A program made the position numbers and the translations under genes. From assembly GCF_030409415.1 (NCBI RefSeq), contig NZ_JAUFPW010000012.1, forward strand, positions 682,916 through 746,915: a stretch of DNA of 64,000 nt, written 5' to 3'. Below are positions 43,492 through 52,671 of this stretch, in pieces; the first letter of the stretch is position 1, and every line of letters starts with the position of its first letter. Under the pieces are notes generated by a model, which was given only the letters and a program-made list of their open reading frames with translations, did no database searches and was not told where the DNA came from. The DNA comes from Pedobacter aquatilis (GTDB lineage: Bacteria > Bacteroidota > Bacteroidia > Sphingobacteriales > Sphingobacteriaceae).

Positions 43492-43929
43492 ATGGATTTA
43501 TCTTGTCCAATTTCTGCTGAAAGAATTAATGAAAATGTTGTTAGAATTATCGCTTTTATTGTGGCTGTTACTGCCATTTTCTGTGTGATTTCAACTAACT
43601 ATTGGGCAGTTTTATTTTTATTATTTGATTTCGCCGCAAGAGCATTTGGGAATGGCAAATTCAGTTTTTTAAAGGTTTTAGCGGTTAACGTATCGAAGGT
43701 TTTAAAGCTAAAATATGTGATGGTTGATTTAGCCCCTAAAAAGTTTGCGGCAACCTTGGGCTTTGTATTTTGTTTATTAATTACAACGATGTTTTTATTA
43801 AATTTTGATTTAATTGTATTGGCTTTAACTTCGATAATGATACTTTTTGCACTTCTGGAAAGCATTTTTGCAATTTGTGTGGGTTGTTATTTTTATAGTT
43901 TTATTCAAATGATAAAAGAGAAGCTTTAA
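43492..43929 (+). CDS. DUF4395 membrane protein
   Basis: Membrane protein of 145 residues with four hydrophobic segments. The start MDLSCPISAERINENVVRI fits the DUF4395 family, where a Cys-Pro near the N-terminus is conserved; hence the ATG at 43492, not the in-frame one at 43441. The blocks FDFAARAFGN and APKKFAATLGFVFCL also match. The function is unknown, although members often sit near thiosulfate/rhodanese genes in other genomes. Confidence 0.85.
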   Translation: MDLSCPISAERINENVVRIIAFIVAVTAIFCVISTNYWAVLFLLFDFAARAFGNGKFSFLKVLAVNVSKVLKLKYVMVDLAPKKFAATLGFVFCLLITTMFLLNFDLIVLALTSIMILFALLESIFAICVGCYFYSFIQMIKEKL

Positions 43930-43953
43930 TTTTTTGAAACATAATCTGTAAGC

Positions 43954-44022
43954 TTTCGCCATTGCGAGGTACGAAGCTATCTTTTATCTGGTTATATTGC
44001 TTCGTACCTCGGAATGGCGAAA
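43954..44022. repeat. Family B hairpin between convergent genes, terminator-like
   Basis: TTTCGCCATT/AATGGCGAAA (43954-43963 with 44013-44022) and CGAGGTACGAAGC/GCTTCGTACCTCG (43965-43977 with 43999-44011) form a 23-bp interrupted stem between the convergent DUF4395 and LLM genes. Confidence 0.8.
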
Positions 44023-44026
44023 AAAC

Positions 44027-45058
44027 TTATTTTTTCAATGCTTCTCTAACTTTTGGAGCAATCTTAGTTCCGAAAATTTCAATAGATTTCATCATAGCTG
44101 TGTGAGAAGGTCCGCCAACATCCATATGGGCTGAGAAACGTGTTAAACCAAAAGTTTCTTCCATTGCTAAAATTTTATCTACCGATTGATTTGCATCGCC
44201 AATAATTAAAGCTCCGCTTTCACTTATTCCTCCATCAAATTGATTACGTTGATATGGAGCCCAACCTCGGGTTTTGCCAATTCTGTTCATTTGTGCTGAA
44301 TAAAGCGGGTAGTAATAATCTGCAATTTCCTGGCTATCATCGCCAAATAAAGAATGCATGTGTACACCAACTTCAAACTTATTCATATCGTGGCCATAAG
44401 CCTGGTAAACTTTTTTGTAGTAATCGAAAAGTGGTTTAAATTGCATTGGCTGTCCGCCGATGATGGCAAACATTACTGGCAAACCTAACCTGCCGGCACG
44501 TTCTACAGATTCTGGTGTGCCACCAACTGCTACCCAAATTTTTAAATTATTGTTTACCGCCCGAGGCAGAACTTCCTGGTTAACCAGTTCGGGACGGAAT
44601 TTGCCTTTCCAGCTTATTTTTTGTTCAGCATTGATTTTTAAAAGCAATTCTAATTTTTCTTCGTAAAGTTCATCGTAATCTTGAAGATTATATCCGAATA
44701 GGGGAAAGGACTCGATAAAACTTCCTCTGCCTGCCATAAGTTCTGCACGTCCGTTTGAAATTAAATCTATTGTAGCGAAGTTTTGGTAAAGTTTTACCGG
44801 ATCTGATGAACTTAAAACAGAAACTGCACTGCTTAATTTAATATTTTTGGTTACTGCTGCTGCAGCTGCTAAAATAATTTCTGGGCTAGAAACGGCATAA
44901 TCCGGGCGGTGGTGTTCACCAATTCCATAAAAATCTAAACCCACTTCATCCATGAGTTTAATTTCTTCGATAATTTCTTGTAGTCTTTGTTGTGCGGATT
45001 GAATTTCTCCTTTTGCATTAACTTGCAAATCGCCAAACATACCGATACCTAATTCCAT
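44027..45058 (-). CDS. LLM class flavin-dependent oxidoreductase
   Basis: Luciferase-like monooxygenase family enzyme of 343 residues, using reduced FMN. Blocks: MELGIGMFGDLQVN start, DFYGIGEHHRPDYAVSSPE with the family EHH, IKLSSAVSVLSSSDPVKLYQ, and the C-terminal DVGGPSHTAMMKSIEIFG. The substrate is unknown. On the minus strand, alone; convergent with DUF4395. Confidence 0.92.
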   Translation of the reverse strand: MELGIGMFGDLQVNAKGEIQSAQQRLQEIIEEIKLMDEVGLDFYGIGEHHRPDYAVSSPEIILAAAAAVTKNIKLSSAVSVLSSSDPVKLYQNFATIDLISNGRAELMAGRGSFIESFPLFGYNLQDYDELYEEKLELLLKINAEQKISWKGKFRPELVNQEVLPRAVNNNLKIWVAVGGTPESVERAGRLGLPVMFAIIGGQPMQFKPLFDYYKKVYQAYGHDMNKFEVGVHMHSLFGDDSQEIADYYYPLYSAQMNRIGKTRGWAPYQRNQFDGGISESGALIIGDANQSVDKILAMEETFGLTRFSAHMDVGGPSHTAMMKSIEIFGTKIAPKVREALKK

Positions 45059-45181
45059 ATTGTTAATTATTTGATAGACAAATTTAACTGTTTTCGGTTT
45101 TAGTGACTTTTGATGTATGTTAAGAATTACGATTTTTTACGATTTGTAACCTGAGTTTTTTAAGGTTAGCCTTAGTTATTT

Positions 45182-45294
45182 AAACCCGATTGCAGTGAAA
45201 ATACTTTTGGCTTACCAAAACTTACGAAGTCTAAATGACCGAGTTGATCAGAGACTTAAGTTTAGCCAAAAGATTGCAACGAAAAGCGGGACTG
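45182..45294. repeat. Structured dispersed element, family C, copy 4
   Basis: Ends AAACCCGATTGCAGTGAAAA and GATTGCAACGAAAAGCGGG followed by ACTG. Nested arms TTTTGGCT/AGCCAAAA, AAACTTA/TAAGTTT and AGTCT/AGACT lie between them. It sits in the 415-bp gap 45059-45473; the rest of that gap is AT-rich with a fragment of family A. Confidence 0.6.
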
Positions 45295-45403
45295 CTTTTA
45301 CCGATAATTGCTGAAATTGCTTTTCAAAAAGTCAACCATTCAAGGCAAATAAGTTCATATAAGCTTGGTGGTTTTATGTTTTTTTAAAATTGTCTTTTGT
45401 ATA

Positions 45404-45431
45404 GAGATTCTGAAACAAGTTCAGAATGATG
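45404..45431. repeat. Family A repeat, right-arm fragment
   Basis: GAGATTCTGAAACAAGTTCA and the next bases match 2196-2223 with only about four differences; TTCTGAA/TTCAGAA forms its stem. Confidence 0.6.
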
Positions 45432-45473
45432 ATCGAATGAGGGAGTATCTTCTGACTGAGGCTCCAAGCTCAC

Positions 45474-47330
45474 TTATTCTATCTTCTTACCCTTCATGGC
45501 CGTAGAAATCGCAGCATCCATTACACGCTCAGCAAACGGACGTGTAAACTCATTTAATTCATCGGCTTTTTTCAAGATTCTATCCTTTTCTTGAGAAGCT
45601 AAAGCCGTTTTCAAGGCATCGATGTGAATTTTAGTTTCTGCAATTTCTTCAGTGGTTAAATGTTCTGAATGTTTTTCAATGAAACGCTCGGCGGTGTAAA
45701 GGAGTTGTTCGCCCTCGCCTCTGGCTTCGATGAGCATACGTTCTTGTACATCGCTTTGTGCGTGTTCGATGCTATCTAGAAGCATTTTTTCGACTGTATC
45801 ATCGCTTAAACCATAGCTTGGCGTAATTTCAATTTCTTGTTTCACTCCAGAACGCAGCTCGATTGCCTGAACTGTTAAAATTCCATCAGCATTGAGTAAG
45901 AAGTTTATATCAACTTTGGGTAAACCTGCTGGCATAGCCGGAATTCCCTTTAAATCGAACTCTGCAAGCTTACGATTCTCTTTAACCAAATCGCGTTCGC
46001 CCTGGTAAACGGAAATTTTCATATTCACTTGTCCGTCGATAGAGGTTGTATATTGGCGACCAGCTTTAGTAGGAACTTTGCTATTACGAGCAATAATTAC
46101 ATCCATTAAACCACCCATTGTTTCAATACCGAGAGAAAGCGGTGTAACATCCAACAATAAAATATCAGAGCGGTTTCCGGCTAAAACATCAGCTTGAATT
46201 GCTGCGCCAAGCGCAACTACCTCATCAGGATTAATATTATCTTGTGGTTTTTTACCAAAAAAATTCTCAACTTCTTGCTTAACAAAGGGTGTGCGAGTTG
46301 AGCCGCCGACTAAAATCACTTCATCAATATCTGCAGAAGTTAAATCAGCATCTTTTAAAGCATTTTTGCATGCGGTAATGGTTTCTTCAACCTTTGCAGC
46401 AATCAATTGCTCGAAAGTTTGCTTATCTAAAGTGCACCAGATTTCGCCAACTTTTTCATTATATAAATTTTTAGTAGATAATGCTTTTTTAGCAGCTTCC
46501 GCCTGTAAACGCAAAGTTTGCATCAAAATATTATCATCAGCTAAAGCCTTAATATCTAAATTGTTTTTCTCAATCCAATGATTTAAAATAGCGCTATCGA
46601 AATCATCGCCACCTAAATAAGTATTTCCATTAGTTGCTAAAACTTCGAATATTCCGTTTTGGATTTGAAGGATAGAAACATCAAAAGTTCCGCCACCTAA
46701 ATCGTAAACAGCAATGGTTTTCTGTTGAGCTGGATCTAAACCAATGCCATATGCCAAACTTGCTGCGGTTGGTTCGTTCACAATTCGCATCACATCTAAA
46801 CCAGCAAGTTTACCAGCATCACGTGTTGCCTGGCGTTGGCTATCGTTAAAATAGGCTGGAACGGTAATTACAGCTCTGTTCACCGGAGTTTTTAAAGCAT
46901 GTTCTGCTCTAGCTTTAAGTTCTTTTAAAATCTCTGCCGATAATTCAATCGGTGTATAAAAACGGTTTCCTGCCTGAATTTTTACTAATGAATCCGAATC
47001 ATCATCAATAATTTTATAAGAGAAAATGTCTTTATGTTCTGCAACATCTTTGTAAGAACGGCCTAATAATCTTTTTACAGAAAATATGGTGTTTGATGGA
47101 TCGGTAGTTAAAAACTCTTTCGCCTCGTTACCTACAACTGTTTCATTTTGATTGTTGAAATAAACAACTGATGGCACTAATAATCCTTTACCGGAATCGT
47201 TAATTACCTGTGGGTTTTTATCTGGATTTATGAAAGCAACCAAACTATTGGTTGTTCCTAAATCTATACCGACTATAATTTCTTCCTTTTGAAACGAACC
47301 TGTAGCAAGGTTAATTGATATTTTTGCCAT
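45474..47330 (-). CDS. hscA: Hsp70 family chaperone, HscA-like
   Basis: ATP-driven chaperone of 618 residues with an Hsp70 nucleotide-binding domain ([13 protein letters not shown] near 21-33, [13 protein letters not shown] near 198-210, [11 protein letters not shown]) and a substrate domain ([14 protein letters not shown], about 400). The extra 18-residue N-terminus and the short, lid-like C-terminus without a G/M-rich tail resemble HscA, which serves Fe-S cluster assembly, rather than DnaK. No isc genes are adjacent, so the HscA name is tentative. Preceded by an iterated-word spacer. Confidence 0.88.
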   Translation of the reverse strand: MAKISINLATGSFQKEEIIVGIDLGTTNSLVAFINPDKNPQVINDSGKGLLVPSVVYFNNQNETVVGNEAKEFLTTDPSNTIFSVKRLLGRSYKDVAEHKDIFSYKIIDDDSDSLVKIQAGNRFYTPIELSAEILKELKARAEHALKTPVNRAVITVPAYFNDSQRQATRDAGKLAGLDVMRIVNEPTAASLAYGIGLDPAQQKTIAVYDLGGGTFDVSILQIQNGIFEVLATNGNTYLGGDDFDSAILNHWIEKNNLDIKALADDNILMQTLRLQAEAAKKALSTKNLYNEKVGEIWCTLDKQTFEQLIAAKVEETITACKNALKDADLTSADIDEVILVGGSTRTPFVKQEVENFFGKKPQDNINPDEVVALGAAIQADVLAGNRSDILLLDVTPLSLGIETMGGLMDVIIARNSKVPTKAGRQYTTSIDGQVNMKISVYQGERDLVKENRKLAEFDLKGIPAMPAGLPKVDINFLLNADGILTVQAIELRSGVKQEIEITPSYGLSDDTVEKMLLDSIEHAQSDVQERMLIEARGEGEQLLYTAERFIEKHSEHLTTEEIAETKIHIDALKTALASQEKDRILKKADELNEFTRPFAERVMDAAISTAMKGKKIE

Positions 47331-47344
47331 GGGGCGAATTTAAG

Positions 47345-47450
47345 CAATTGTTGTTTCAAAATTGTTGGAATGTTGTAAAGTTGAGAGGATTTAAAAATTG
47401 TTTGATGTTGTAATGTTTGAACATTGGAATTTCAATGTTGAAAAAGCGCT
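47345..47450. repeat. Iterated GTTGTAATGTTTG-type spacer
   Basis: Words like TTGTTGGAATGTTGTAA and GATGTTGTAATGTTTG repeat; AACATTG/CAATGTT (47420-47426 with 47433-47439) forms a small hairpin. It occupies the gap upstream of the hscA-like gene. Confidence 0.5.
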
Positions 47451-47467
47451 TTTTCTTCAAAATACTT

Positions 47468-47872
47468 TTAATTAAATGGATACTTGTTAAAAGCAACCTG
47501 ACTCATTGCGCTTTTTTCGTACAAGGCAATGCAATTTCTATTAAATTCTTGGTCGAAATTTACATCGCCCGGCCGCAACGTTAATGGAACGTTTGTTCCT
47601 TCTTTAAAAAAGTAAACTTTTGTGTTTCCATATTTTGTATGCGGCATAATGTTACCATAATCTTCCATTTCTTTCCAAATGGAATCTTTAACTGTAACAG
47701 CATAAATTCTTTGTACGGGACCAGTATTATTTGCGTTTCTGTATTTAGAAATTTCTTTAAAACCAGCCTGCATATCTTCTATGCCAGGCTGGTTAAAAGT
47801 GCCTTTAATTATAAAGCCTACCAGTATTAAAATTCCAATAGTTAATAAATATGAGAAGGTTTTTTTATTCAT
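47468..47872 (-). CDS. Hypothetical membrane-anchored protein
   Basis: 134 residues, not recognised. One N-terminal transmembrane helix (FSYLLTIGILILVGFIIKG), then a polar domain containing NTGPVQRIYAVTVKDSIWKE, NIMPHTKYGNTKVYFFKEG and the closing RNCIALYEKSAMSQVAFNKY. The gene starts 3 nt after the stop of the lysine 6-aminotransferase gene, so it is probably co-transcribed with it. No function can be inferred. Confidence 0.75.
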   Translation of the reverse strand: MNKKTFSYLLTIGILILVGFIIKGTFNQPGIEDMQAGFKEISKYRNANNTGPVQRIYAVTVKDSIWKEMEDYGNIMPHTKYGNTKVYFFKEGTNVPLTLRPGDVNFDQEFNRNCIALYEKSAMSQVAFNKYPFN

Positions 47873-47874
47873 GC

Positions 47875-49206
47875 CTACAATAAAGGCAATATTTTCTCCA
47901 TAACGGTCAAGCCTTGGTCAATATGTTTTTGCTCTATGCAAAGCGCCGGACGGAAGCGTATCGTTTTATCTCCACAACCTAAAAACATTACATTATGTTC
48001 TATGCCTTTTGCTATGAATGCATTGCGCATATCTTTATTAGGAAAATCGAAAGAACAAAGCAATCCTCTACCGCGAACATTACTCATTTTATCAAATTTT
48101 TGAGACATTTTTGCTAGTTCGTTCTTTAAATATAGACCTTGATTAGTAGCATTTTCGCAAAGCTTGTCTTCTTCTACAATTTGTAAAATTTGTGTGGAGC
48201 GAACCATGTCAACCAAGTTACCGCCCCAAGTAGAATTTATGCGGCTTGGTACTTTAAAAACGTTTGTGTCAACCTGATTTACCTTATCGCCAACCAGAAT
48301 ACCGCATACTTGCATTTTCTTCCCAAAAGCCACAATATCCGGTCGGGCAGCTTCGCTGTAATGTTGATGACACCAAAACTTGCCTGTTAAACCAACTCCA
48401 GTCTGAACCTCATCATAAATTAAAAATGCCTCATTTTCATCAGCAAGATTTTTTAGTTGAATTAAAAATTCTTCACGTAAGTGGTTATCTCCGCCTTCAC
48501 TTTGAATAGGCTCTATAATTATTGCACAAATTTCATCTTTATATTCTGCAAATGCTCTTTTAATTTGCTCAATCGAAGTTTCTTCGGTTTTTATTGCATA
48601 ATTTAAATTTTCACCTTCTAGAGGAAATTTAACTTGTGGAGTACTTACTCTTGGCCAATCAAACTTGGCAAACCATTTCGTTTTATCGGGCAAAGTATTA
48701 GTTAAACTTAATGTATAGCCACTTCTACCATGGAAGGCTTTTTCAAAATGAAGCACTTTAAAGCCTTTTTCAGCAGTATAACCTTTGGCAAAATTTTTCT
48801 GTACTTTCCAGTCCATTGCTACCTTAATGGCATTCTCTACCGCTAGTGCTCCTCCTGCAATAAAAAACGCATGTGGTAAATAATCTGGAATGCCAACTTT
48901 AGAAAAAGTTTCAACGAACTGGGCATATTGTTGTGTGTAAACATCAGAGTTTGATGGATTTGCAATTGCTGCTTGTAGTAAACTTTTTTTGAAGTTTTCA
49001 TCGTTAACCATTTTTGGATGGTTATAGCCTAATGGAACTGATGCAAAGCAGGTAAAAAAATCTAATAATGTTCTGTTGTATTTAGAATCGTAAATATAAG
49101 CCCCTTGGCTTTTCTCCATATCGTAAGTTAAATCAAAACCATCTGCTAAAATATGTTTGCTTAAGGTTTCATTCACACGGTCGGCTGGTATTGTTAATTG
49201 GTACAT
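47875..49206 (-). CDS. lat: L-lysine 6-transaminase
   Basis: PLP-dependent class III aminotransferase of 443 residues acting on the epsilon-amino group of lysine, giving allysine (and then piperideine-6-carboxylate). Blocks: YIYDSKYNRTLLDFFTCFAS, FHGRSGYTLSLTNT, IIEPIQSEGGDNH, IYDEVQTGVGLTGKFWCH and VAFGKKMQVCGILVG carrying the PLP lysine, as in the LAT family (TIGR03251). The ATG at 49206 is preferred over 49287 because a promoter lies inside the longer version. Confidence 0.92.
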   Translation of the reverse strand: MYQLTIPADRVNETLSKHILADGFDLTYDMEKSQGAYIYDSKYNRTLLDFFTCFASVPLGYNHPKMVNDENFKKSLLQAAIANPSNSDVYTQQYAQFVETFSKVGIPDYLPHAFFIAGGALAVENAIKVAMDWKVQKNFAKGYTAEKGFKVLHFEKAFHGRSGYTLSLTNTLPDKTKWFAKFDWPRVSTPQVKFPLEGENLNYAIKTEETSIEQIKRAFAEYKDEICAIIIEPIQSEGGDNHLREEFLIQLKNLADENEAFLIYDEVQTGVGLTGKFWCHQHYSEAARPDIVAFGKKMQVCGILVGDKVNQVDTNVFKVPSRINSTWGGNLVDMVRSTQILQIVEEDKLCENATNQGLYLKNELAKMSQKFDKMSNVRGRGLLCSFDFPNKDMRNAFIAKGIEHNVMFLGCGDKTIRFRPALCIEQKHIDQGLTVMEKILPLL

Positions 49207-49227
49207 ATATTTGGATTTGGTATATTC

Positions 49228-49256
49228 CAAATTTACAATTATGTGCCTAAAATCAA
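49228..49256 (-). promoter_or_regulatory. Promoter of the lysine aminotransferase gene
   Basis: On the minus strand TTG (49256-49254), 18 nt, then TAAATTTG (49235-49228), a good match to the Bacteroidota consensus, about 22 nt before the ATG at 49206. Confidence 0.6.
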
Positions 49257-49388
49257 AATTTAAGCACTTTTTGTACTCATTGAACAAAAAATAGCTTTAA
49301 ACTGTTTAAAGTATGATTTTAGACAAAAATTAGATTTAGACTTCAGAAATGTGGAAAACTTTTTCAAGTATTTCAGCTTAATATTTAA

Positions 49389-51470
49389 TTATTCTAGCCA
49401 AATCATCTGTGTAAAAGCACCATTTGCTGCTATATCCCAAGCTTCTAATCGTACCCATTTTCTTCCTTTCAGGTTGATTTTCCAGTTGTAATCTTTCTGT
49501 CCGAAAGCTCTTGTCGAATTTAGATCCATACGTTCTCTAAATATATCTTTACCATCTCCAGAAACAACCTCTACAAAATTCATTGGGAATGTCCAATCTA
49601 ATTTTACCTTAACCGTCGCATTTCCGGTATTATCAATTTTTAAGATTTCACCAGATTTTTTATCATTAATGCTAAATTGAGGGATTACAACTTCTCCGGT
49701 TGAAACAAAGAAATTTCCCTTTTGCAAGGCATCTAAAACTGGTTGCCAACCATCTTCATAATTTGGAAGTTTATCTAACTGCAAATAATTCACATTTAAA
49801 TGTGCGTACATTTCATTTTGGTGCGTAATTGTAAAAATATCCGCTTCTGATAAAACATGTTTCTTTAGGCCCCAGTTTGCCATGTCATCATATAATTTTA
49901 GCACACGTTGACTAAGTGTAGAAATTGATAAGTCGGCAGGAATTGCTTTCCACGCCGCACCAAAAAAAGTATCAGATTTAAAAAACGGCTCTTCTTTATA
50001 AATATCAGGGTAACCAGTAGAACCTTTGGTTCTTGCATGTGCTGTCCAGGCTAAGCCACTTTCTAATTCAAGTAATTTTAACATTTCTTCCTTATTCGCA
50101 ATGCGATAAACTTTTCCTAAAGAAGGGTTTTCCGTTACAAAAGGTTCTTCGGGTTTTCTAGACATAATCCAATAAACCGGCTTTGGGAAAAACGCAAGCC
50201 AATGTCCGCCGTAAAAATTATTAGCTTCTTCGCCTGGTAATAAAAGAAACGTCGAATCAGAAAGCCGTTTGGTTTGTTCAAATAACGATTTTAATTCTTT
50301 TAACCTTTCTTTTTCAGGCCCTTTCGGATGACCCGGACCATGAAACTCAGCAAGTTTCACAATATCTAATCCATGTTTTTTTAGTACATCTACAAATTCA
50401 GGTTTTTCGGGGATTTCCTTGCCAGATAATGCTACATCGCTAACAAATTCATTATGAAAATGCGTAGCTAGGGTCTTATAGCCTTTCACTGGTTTAAATT
50501 TATCACCATGTGTAAATGCTTTTACTTCATCGAGCGTTTTTTTGGCATTATCTGTACCAATTAAACAGAAAAAATTTAATCGTTGCTGCGTTTTTGGTGG
50601 AGCATTAAACCATGGCACATATCTTTTATCTCCTAATGGATCTTGCCGTATGCCCATTCCAAAATCAGGTATTAGATTATGAAAATTTTTGCCGTACCAT
50701 GTAAATTTTAGATTGAAAGCTTCATCCAACGGATAAAAATATTGGTGTGGAGCAGGAAACAAAGCTAAACTTCCACCTTCACTTTCTCCAATTATAGTTC
50801 TGTATTTTACTTCCAGATTTCGGCTTGTATCTGTAGTTTCGGGTTTGCTGAATTGCATTTTATCTCCTACATCTGCCCAAGCCATCGATTTCCATAAAGA
50901 TTTTTTATTCACTAAACCAGCATCATAAAGAATTGCTGTAGAATCTATTTCTGTAGATAAAACTGCTGCGACATTAAACAACGGACTTCCATTATATAGG
51001 ACAATTTCGATATTGCCCCTAAATCTATCCGCGTTTGCACCAGAAATGGTAACGATAGTACGTTGTCCGTTTGTAGAAATTTTAGCATTCTTTTTATTGA
51101 TATTAACAGCGTAAGATTTATAGGGTTTACGAGGAACTCTATCAAAAAAAACATCCCAACCACCACTCGATGGACTTAGAGTTCGTTTACCAATGGTTAA
51201 AACAAAAGCCGGATCTAAGCCTGAAATAATTTCTTTGAAATTATTGCCTTTTCCTAGTTGTATACTTTTGAATAGTGGATTTTTTTCATTCAAATCAAGT
51301 TGCATTCTGCCAGTAACCTTATCACCGGCAGGCCAGCTTACCGTTATAATTTTTTGATTTACAGTAGCAATTGCACCATTTTTCTTTATGGCTGATAAAT
51401 CTACTAATGGTTTTTGAGCATGGACAGTAAATGCACTGAAAAGGATTAGAGTTAAGATAATTTTTCTCAT
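49389..51470 (-). CDS. Exported PHP-like hydrolase-type protein of unknown substrate
   Basis: 693-residue protein with a signal peptide (MRKIILTLILFSAFTVHAQK). The N-terminal 330 residues form a beta-rich domain (for example TGRMQLDLNEKNPLF). From about 335 come His-rich segments that look like a PHP-type metal site: THFHNEFVSDVAL (His337, His339), KLAEFHGPGHPKG, LLPGEEANNF with GGHWLAFF, and WTAHARTKGST. The C-terminal part is again beta-rich and ends in WVRLEAWDIAANG. I know no close named relative. It is divergent from the GH43-type genes, so it is likely part of the pentosan locus. Confidence 0.65.
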   Translation of the reverse strand: MRKIILTLILFSAFTVHAQKPLVDLSAIKKNGAIATVNQKIITVSWPAGDKVTGRMQLDLNEKNPLFKSIQLGKGNNFKEIISGLDPAFVLTIGKRTLSPSSGGWDVFFDRVPRKPYKSYAVNINKKNAKISTNGQRTIVTISGANADRFRGNIEIVLYNGSPLFNVAAVLSTEIDSTAILYDAGLVNKKSLWKSMAWADVGDKMQFSKPETTDTSRNLEVKYRTIIGESEGGSLALFPAPHQYFYPLDEAFNLKFTWYGKNFHNLIPDFGMGIRQDPLGDKRYVPWFNAPPKTQQRLNFFCLIGTDNAKKTLDEVKAFTHGDKFKPVKGYKTLATHFHNEFVSDVALSGKEIPEKPEFVDVLKKHGLDIVKLAEFHGPGHPKGPEKERLKELKSLFEQTKRLSDSTFLLLPGEEANNFYGGHWLAFFPKPVYWIMSRKPEEPFVTENPSLGKVYRIANKEEMLKLLELESGLAWTAHARTKGSTGYPDIYKEEPFFKSDTFFGAAWKAIPADLSISTLSQRVLKLYDDMANWGLKKHVLSEADIFTITHQNEMYAHLNVNYLQLDKLPNYEDGWQPVLDALQKGNFFVSTGEVVIPQFSINDKKSGEILKIDNTGNATVKVKLDWTFPMNFVEVVSGDGKDIFRERMDLNSTRAFGQKDYNWKINLKGRKWVRLEAWDIAANGAFTQMIWLE

Positions 51471-51628
51471 AGGATGATTTTAATATCTATTGGTTAGAAT
51501 AGTTTTTCTAAAATTAAAAGGAGGTAGATTCCAATAACTGATGAGTTAAAGTTAAATAGATGTGGCAACTTTTATCAATAATGAACAAAAATGAGACAAA
51601 TAAGCAAAATGTTGAACAGTTTTAGCAG

Positions 51629-51640
51629 GTGCAGCTGCAC
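51629..51640. promoter_or_regulatory. Perfect palindrome GTGCAGCTGCAC, possible operator
   Basis: 12-base perfect palindrome in the 215-bp region between the divergent PHP-like and GH43-type genes; size and place fit a repressor-binding site. Confidence 0.4.
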
Positions 51641-51686
51641 TCAAATACTTTTCTTTGTTAAAAGCTTTTAACCAAATTTAATAATT

Positions 51687-52658
51687 ATGAGTAGGGTATT
51701 AACACTTTTGATTTGTGTTTTTTTCTTGCAATCTGCAAAATCTCAGCAATTGCCACAGATGTATTTTACTGACTCAACTTCTGGAAACCCAGTGGCAAAA
51801 GATCCTACAATAGTAAGTTTTAAAGGCAAATATTGGATGTATTATTCAATCCCTGGTAAAAATGGCGAAGGTTGGAAAATAGGTATCGCAACAACTTCTA
51901 ATGTTAAAGTTTGGAAAAAAACAGGAGAAATATTGCCGGCTTCGTCTTATGAAAAGAATGGATTATGCGCACCCGGCGTATTATTAAGAAATGATACACT
52001 TCATCTTTTTTATCAAACTTATGGTAATGCAGCAAACGATGCAATATGCCATGCATGGTCTACTGATGGCATAAATTTTATCAGAAATGCTACAAATCCA
52101 ATTTTTAAACCAACTGGCGACTGGACTTGCGGCAGGGCGATAGACGCCGAAGTAATTGAATTTAAAGGCAAATATTTCATGTATTTCGCAACCCGCGATA
52201 AAACTTATAAAATTCAAAAACAGGGTGTTGCTTCAACTTCGTTATCATCTTCTTTTGATAAAGAGAGCTGGAAACAGCTAACCGATTCTTCGATTTTAGC
52301 ACCGCAGTTAGTTTGGGAAAAGGCTTGTGTTGAGGGTGCATCATGCATAAAAAAGGGAAAATATTTATATATGTTTTATGCCGGAGGTTATAACAATGAA
52401 CCACAACAAATTGGTTTAGCCAGAAGTACCGATGGAATAAATTGGGAGCGAATGGGCAATCAACCTTTTTTAAAGAACGGTATAAAAGGAAGTTGGAATT
52501 CTGCGGAATCTGGTCACCCTGATATTTTTAAAGATAATAAAGGCAAGTATTGGTTATTCTATCAAGGAAATAACACAGGCGATGGAAAGTCCTGGTATCT
52601 ATCTAACATTCAGTTAGATTGGAAAGATGATAACTGGCCGAAAATTAAAAATCAATAA
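51687..52658 (+). CDS. GH43-like glycoside hydrolase, exported
   Basis: Exported five-bladed beta-propeller hydrolase of 323 residues, family GH43 or a near relative (GH117-like alternatives not excluded). Signal peptide about 1-20 (ending AKSQQ). The three acidic residues of the family are visible: Asp39 (AKDPTIVSFKGKYWMYYS), Asp153 (RAIDAEVIEFKGKYFMYFA) and Glu216 (CVEGASCIKKGKYLYMFYAG). Likely acts on arabinose- or xylose-containing side chains. It is followed 13 nt later by a second such gene. Confidence 0.9.
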   Translation: MSRVLTLLICVFFLQSAKSQQLPQMYFTDSTSGNPVAKDPTIVSFKGKYWMYYSIPGKNGEGWKIGIATTSNVKVWKKTGEILPASSYEKNGLCAPGVLLRNDTLHLFYQTYGNAANDAICHAWSTDGINFIRNATNPIFKPTGDWTCGRAIDAEVIEFKGKYFMYFATRDKTYKIQKQGVASTSLSSSFDKESWKQLTDSSILAPQLVWEKACVEGASCIKKGKYLYMFYAGGYNNEPQQIGLARSTDGINWERMGNQPFLKNGIKGSWNSAESGHPDIFKDNKGKYWLFYQGNNTGDGKSWYLSNIQLDWKDDNWPKIKNQ

Positions 52659-52671
52659 AATTTTTATTAAA

